DNA of 9,514 nucleotides from an uncultured Lachnospiraceae bacterium (GTDB lineage Bacteria; Bacillota; Clostridia; Lachnospirales; Lachnospiraceae). This document shows positions 6,675 through 9,514 of the stretch, in pieces (position 1 is the stretch's first letter; every line of letters begins with the position of its first letter). The stretch covers positions 1 to 9,514 of the forward strand of contig URCR01000065.1 of the NCBI GenBank assembly GCA_900546325.1. The letters run 5' to 3'. The position numbers were made by a program, and so were the translations under genes. Under the pieces are notes generated by a model. The model did not search any database and was not told where the DNA came from. It saw only the letters and a list, made by a program, of their open reading frames with translations.

Positions 6675-7295
6675 ATGGAAGAATATCGTACTTTTTTAAA
6701 AATCCCGAGAGAAAAACAGGATCGGATCATTCAGGCAGGAATGGAGTGCTTTGGGAAAAATGGATATCAGGGGGCAAATACAGATGAGATAGCTGAAAAA
6801 GCAGGAATCTCCAAAGGATTGTTGTTCCACTATTTTAAGAATAAAGAGCGTTTTTATCTATATCTCTGTAAATTCTGCGAGTCATGTATGATGAAAGAGG
6901 CTGAAAAGACAGAATTCTGGCAGATTTCCGATTTTTTTGAGCGAATGAGGTATACGACTACAGTTCATTGGGAGATTCTGGAGAAATATCCGTGGGTAAT
7001 CCAGTTTATGTTGAGAGTATTTCTATTTAAAAACCCAGAATCAAAGGGAAAAGCGGGAGACTTCATCAATCAGATGATGGAGACGTCGTTTGCAGTTTAC
7101 TGTCAAGGAATTGACTGGTCATTGTTTCGGGAGGATGTAGATCCGAAACAGATCTACCGGATGATATTGTGGATGGCAGAGGGGTATCTGTCGGAGAAAA
7201 ATCGTACAAATACGCCGCTGTCTATAGAAGAGATGACCGTTGAATTTGAAAGCTGGCTTGAAATGTTTCAAAGAATCAGTTACAAAAGTTTTTGA
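6675..7295 (+). CDS. TetR/AcrR-family transcriptional regulator
   Basis: This 206-residue protein has an N-terminal DNA-binding domain of the TetR type: a first helix at about 13-28, then the helix-turn-helix TDEIAEKAGISKGLLFHYF (36-54) followed by the NKERF turn that leads to helix 4. The rest is a helical ligand-binding and dimerisation domain with no sequence clue to the ligand. It is followed after 23 nt by an ABC ATPase and its permease, the usual layout for a local repressor of an efflux unit that responds to the exported compound. An in-frame stop at 6639 makes ATG 6675 the first ATG of the frame; its ribosome binding site is weak, so coupling to the mini-ORF upstream is possible. A likely operator is the inverted repeat at 6588-6614. 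Confidence 0.93.
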   Translation: MEEYRTFLKIPREKQDRIIQAGMECFGKNGYQGANTDEIAEKAGISKGLLFHYFKNKERFYLYLCKFCESCMMKEAEKTEFWQISDFFERMRYTTTVHWEILEKYPWVIQFMLRVFLFKNPESKGKAGDFINQMMETSFAVYCQGIDWSLFREDVDPKQIYRMILWMAEGYLSEKNRTNTPLSIEEMTVEFESWLEMFQRISYKSF

Positions 7296-7305
7296 AAAAG
7301 AAATG

Positions 7306-7310
7306 TGAGG
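7306..7310 (+). promoter_or_regulatory. Ribosome binding site that sets the ABC-2 ATPase start
   Basis: TGAGG lies eight bases before the ATG at 7319. This favours 7319 over the TTG at 7292, which would overlap the TetR stop codon and add a nine-residue basic/acidic extension outside the domain. Confidence 0.6.
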
Positions 7311-7318
7311 AAAACAAT

Positions 7319-8254
7319 ATGGGAGAGAAAAAGCAAAACGGCAGAAACGCAATCGAGGTATGCCATCTGACAAAGGATTATGGCGGTGGAAAAGGAGTCT
7401 TTGATTTGTCTTTCTGCGTCAAGCGGGGAGAGATTCTAGGATTTCTCGGACAAAACGGCGCCGGAAAGACGACAACGATCCGGCATCTGCTTGGCTTTCT
7501 GACGCCAGAGAAAGGAAATGTCAGTATTTTAGGAATGGATTGTCGAAGGCAGGCGGAAACAATTCAGAAATCGCTTGGGTATATTCCCGGGGAGATTTCG
7601 TTCTTAGATGATATGAGTGGAATCCAGTTTCTGCGGTTTCTTGCAAAGTACAGAGGGATGAGAGATTTTTCCAGGGCGGAGGAGCTGATTAGAAGATTTG
7701 AACTAGATCCTTCCGGGAAAATACGGAAGATGTCAAAGGGGATGAAGCAGAAAATCGCAATGGTCGCGGCATTTATGGACTGCCCGTCAGTATTGATCCT
7801 GGATGAGCCCACAAGTGGGTTGGATCCGCTGATGCAGAAGAGGTTTACAGAACTTTTGCTGGAGGAAAAAGAGAGAGGGGCAGCAATTCTGATGTCGTCA
7901 CATATTTTTGAGGAGATTGAGAAGGTCTGCGATCGTGTGGCGGTGATCCGGCAGGGAAAGCTTGTGGCAGTGCAGGAGATGGAAGAGGTAAAACGACAGA
8001 GGAAGAAATGTTTTCTGGTAACTTTTGAAAACGAAGCGGAAGCTGCGCGGTTTGTTTCGGAACAATTGGAGTCGGGAGCAGGAATACGGAAATTGGAAAA
8101 GGAGAAGGTGAAGATTGAATTAAGGGAGCCGAATGAACTGAACACATTCCTTCATGTGCTTGGTGGATATCGGTTGTCCGATCTCGAATCGGCATCAGAA
8201 AGCCTTGAGGAATATTTCATGCAGTTTTATGGAGGGGATGAAGATGATCAATAA
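7319..8254 (+). CDS. ABC-2 type transporter ATP-binding protein
   Basis: This 311-residue ATPase energises the permease encoded next. Its single ABC domain spans about residues 11-235: Walker A GQNGAGKTT at 44-52 (Lys50), signature variant MSKGM with Ser139 and Gly141, Walker B with D162 and catalytic E163 followed by PTSGLDP, and switch His195. The remaining ~75 residues form a C-terminal extension common in this class of drug, lantibiotic or lipid efflux ATPases. SKGMKQK is the usual signature of the group, not a defect. Its stop codon overlaps the permease start, indicating coupled translation. The TetR regulator upstream suggests inducible efflux. The substrate cannot be read from the sequence. 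Confidence 0.94.
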   Translation: MGEKKQNGRNAIEVCHLTKDYGGGKGVFDLSFCVKRGEILGFLGQNGAGKTTTIRHLLGFLTPEKGNVSILGMDCRRQAETIQKSLGYIPGEISFLDDMSGIQFLRFLAKYRGMRDFSRAEELIRRFELDPSGKIRKMSKGMKQKIAMVAAFMDCPSVLILDEPTSGLDPLMQKRFTELLLEEKERGAAILMSSHIFEEIEKVCDRVAVIRQGKLVAVQEMEEVKRQRKKCFLVTFENEAEAARFVSEQLESGAGIRKLEKEKVKIELREPNELNTFLHVLGGYRLSDLESASESLEEYFMQFYGGDEDDQ

Positions 8255-9044
8255 GACATTATTTGCAAGGGAATGGAAAGCGAACTATAAATTACTGCTG
8301 ATTTTTCTGGCAGTGCTTACGATGTATATTTCCATCATTATCTCGATGTTTGATCCGAAGCTTGGACGTGTTCTGGAAGAATTTACAGAGGCGATGCCGG
8401 AGATGATGTCGCTGTTTGGCATGGCGGGCATGACGACGACGCTGGTCGGATTTCTCTCCAACTATTTGTACGGAATGCTGCTGATTGCTTTTCCCATGGT
8501 GTTTCTGATTCTTCTGTCGCTGAGACTTGTCGTGAAATATGTGGATCAGGGGGCGATGAGCTACCTTTTGTCAAGTCAAACTTCGCGGGCATGTCTGATC
8601 CGGACGCAGGTGACAGTGCTTGTGACCAATATTTTTGTTTTGGATGGGTACTGTGTTCTTTTGGGAATAGCCTGCAGTGAGTGGATGTTTCCGGGAAAGC
8701 TTGACATGCCAGCATATCTTTCGCTGAACATGGGAATGTTTTGTCTGCATTTCTTTCTTGCCGGATACTGTTTTATGATTTCCTGTATGTGCAACGAGAG
8801 CAGGAAGGCGGCGCTTGCAGGAGCCGGGATCCCGGTCTTGTTCCTTTTGCTCCAGATGCTGTCAAATATGGAAGGAGCCGCAGAGTGGCTCAGATATCTG
8901 ACACTGTTTTCCATGTTTCAGCAGGAGAAGCTGATCGAGGCAGAAGCGACAGGATATATTTTTGCAGTGGGGCTGTTTGCCATCGGGGCAGTTTGTCTCT
9001 GGATTGGAAAGAGGAGTTTTGAGAGGCGGGATCTCCCGCTGTAA
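8244..9044 (+). CDS. ABC-2 type transporter permease
   Basis: This 266-residue integral membrane protein would form the channel for the ATPase encoded just upstream. Six hydrophobic segments are visible at about 16-36, 75-97, 123-145, 158-184, 189-207 and 237-255, with a soluble stretch between segments 1 and 2 that is typical of ABC-2 permeases. It ends in FERRDLPL, a positively charged cytoplasmic tail common in the group. Of three close in-frame ATGs (8229, 8238, 8244), 8244 is preferred because GGAGGGG at 8231-8236 sits seven bases before it. This start overlaps the ATPase stop by 11 nt. The ABC-2 family is clear from topology and neighbours; what it exports is unknown. Confidence 0.92.
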   Translation: MINKTLFAREWKANYKLLLIFLAVLTMYISIIISMFDPKLGRVLEEFTEAMPEMMSLFGMAGMTTTLVGFLSNYLYGMLLIAFPMVFLILLSLRLVVKYVDQGAMSYLLSSQTSRACLIRTQVTVLVTNIFVLDGYCVLLGIACSEWMFPGKLDMPAYLSLNMGMFCLHFFLAGYCFMISCMCNESRKAALAGAGIPVLFLLLQMLSNMEGAAEWLRYLTLFSMFQQEKLIEAEATGYIFAVGLFAIGAVCLWIGKRSFERRDLPL

Positions 9045-9477
9045 TGGGGAAAAAGAAGTGGAGGGGGAAACCTCCACTTTGGTCACAGACATTGCTATTT
9101 CCATTTTCGTCTATTTCAACTTGTCCGGGATATAATGACAAAAATATTTTTCTATTTTCATCAATCATTATCGTAATGTCCCTATCACCTTTACGGGCAG
9201 TGAGTAGAAAGTTATCAATGTCCAGTTCGTATTTTCCGATAGATTTAGGGGTTACCAGATAGTCAGTGCTATCTTCTGTTAAAGCATAATTGCCTTGATA
9301 TTTTTCGATGAATGTCTCTGTTAGTTCTTTCTTAAAACCGGCATTTTCAACTTTAGTATACATATTAGCATGTTGGATTTTACATATACCTACATATATA
9401 CTGTAAGCGCAAAATACTTCAACGGATTGTGTTGCCCTAAAAATGAATCCATAATAATCATTAGAAAATGCAAGCAT
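8890..9477 (-). CDS. Unrecognised protein, probably missing its true 3' end
   Basis: I do not recognise this 195-codon frame. About the first 130 codons (9477 down to about 9080) look like a real AT-rich gene: mixed charged and hydrophobic sequence with stretches such as KYELDIDNFLLTARKGDR and ITIMIDENRKIFLSL, which suggest beta-strands. There is no obvious signal peptide, membrane helix or metal-binding motif. From about 9080 the frame reads through the hairpin at 9056-9079 and then antisense to the permease gene, so the last ~50 codons are probably not original coding sequence. A truncation or recombination junction near 9080 would explain this. ATG 9477 follows an in-frame TGA, and its ribosome binding site is weak. 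Another frame is open across 9512-9478 (ending FLAREDEVK), so the real N-terminus may extend beyond the window through a frameshift. Confidence 0.5.
   Translation of the reverse strand: MLAFSNDYYGFIFRATQSVEVFCAYSIYVGICKIQHANMYTKVENAGFKKELTETFIEKYQGNYALTEDSTDYLVTPKSIGKYELDIDNFLLTARKGDRDITIMIDENRKIFLSLYPGQVEIDENGNSNVCDQSGGFPLHFFFPITAGDPASQNSSFQSRDKLPRWQTAPLQKYILSLLPRSASPAETWKTVSDI
9050..9079 (-). terminator. Intrinsic terminator, best suited to - strand transcription
   Basis: AAGTGGAGG (9056-9064) and CCTCCACTT (9071-9079) form a perfect 9-bp stem with a 6-nt loop. Read on the - strand, the stem is followed by C and then five T (9054-9050), a good U-tract. On the + strand it is followed only by TGGTCAC, so it would end the permease operon poorly, although the hairpin is only 11 nt after that stop. 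Confidence 0.65.
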
Positions 9478-9514
9478 TTCACTTCATCTTCTCTTGCTAG
9501 AAATGATAGATGCG

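Noticed and set aside
6491..6730. Minus-strand open frame across the TetR promoter region
   Set aside because: It is Phe/Ser-rich low-quality sequence overlapping the TetR start, with no ribosome binding site and no motif.
7292..7318. TTG start for the ABC-2 ATPase, overlapping the TetR stop
   Set aside because: ATG 7319 has a properly spaced TGAGG, and the added residues lie outside the conserved domain.
7564..8145. Minus-strand open frame of about 190 codons inside the ABC-2 ATPase gene
   Set aside because: It is antisense to intact ABC motifs, and its Ser/Phe/Ile-rich content shows no domain.
8154..8243. ATG 8154 or the ATGs at 8229 and 8238 as permease start
   Set aside because: The first would overlap about 100 nt of the ATPase gene in another frame; the others are misplaced relative to GGAGGGG at 8231-8236.

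Overview
The window looks like part of a chromosome or integrated element of a gut Firmicute of the Lachnospiraceae type (Blautia, Dorea or Ruminococcus-like). That placement is an inference from gene content, strong GGAGG-type ribosome binding sites, tight operon packing and moderate-GC coding sequence in the middle; no marker gene fixes the genus. Eight protein genes are recognisable. Seven lie on the + strand and one unrecognised gene lies on the - strand at the right end.

Region 1 (1-1143) is an AT-rich radical SAM/SPASM gene of the peptide-maturase type. It is cut by the left edge. Its iron-sulfur motif (C-X3-C-X2-C at 79-102) lies upstream of the first in-frame ATG at 145. The frame is broken at a run of five A (47-51); reading across that run with one A fewer gives a continuous sequence into the motif. 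The gene is therefore frameshifted here, or the A run is misread.

Region 2 (1158-6294) is a compact operon of visibly higher GC. It holds two half-transporters of the ABC exporter type (overlapping by 16 nt, probably a heterodimer) and an ABC-F ATPase closely resembling the Lsa group of ribosomal protection proteins. A peptide-type radical SAM enzyme, an exporter pair and a ribosome protection ATPase together would suit a locus for making, exporting and resisting a modified peptide. No precursor peptide is visible, and the sharp composition break after the radical SAM gene warns that the neighbours may have different histories.

Region 3 (6295-6674) has no full gene. It holds a likely remnant of an ABC ATPase N-terminus, two inverted repeats without U-tracts, and a promoter-like pair whose -35 and -10 elements overlap an inverted repeat. 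A nine-residue mini-ORF ends just before the next gene.

Region 4 (6675-9044) is a classic three-gene unit: a TetR-family regulator, an ABC-2 type ATPase and its six-helix permease. The regulator probably controls its own unit. The permease is followed by a hairpin (9056-9079) whose U-tract fits transcription from the right, on the - strand.

Region 5 (9080-9514) is AT-rich and carries an unrecognised - strand gene. Its reading frame runs through the hairpin and about 150 nt into the antisense of the permease, so its natural 3' end appears to be lost. Both ends of the window thus carry AT-rich, apparently damaged genes around a healthier core.
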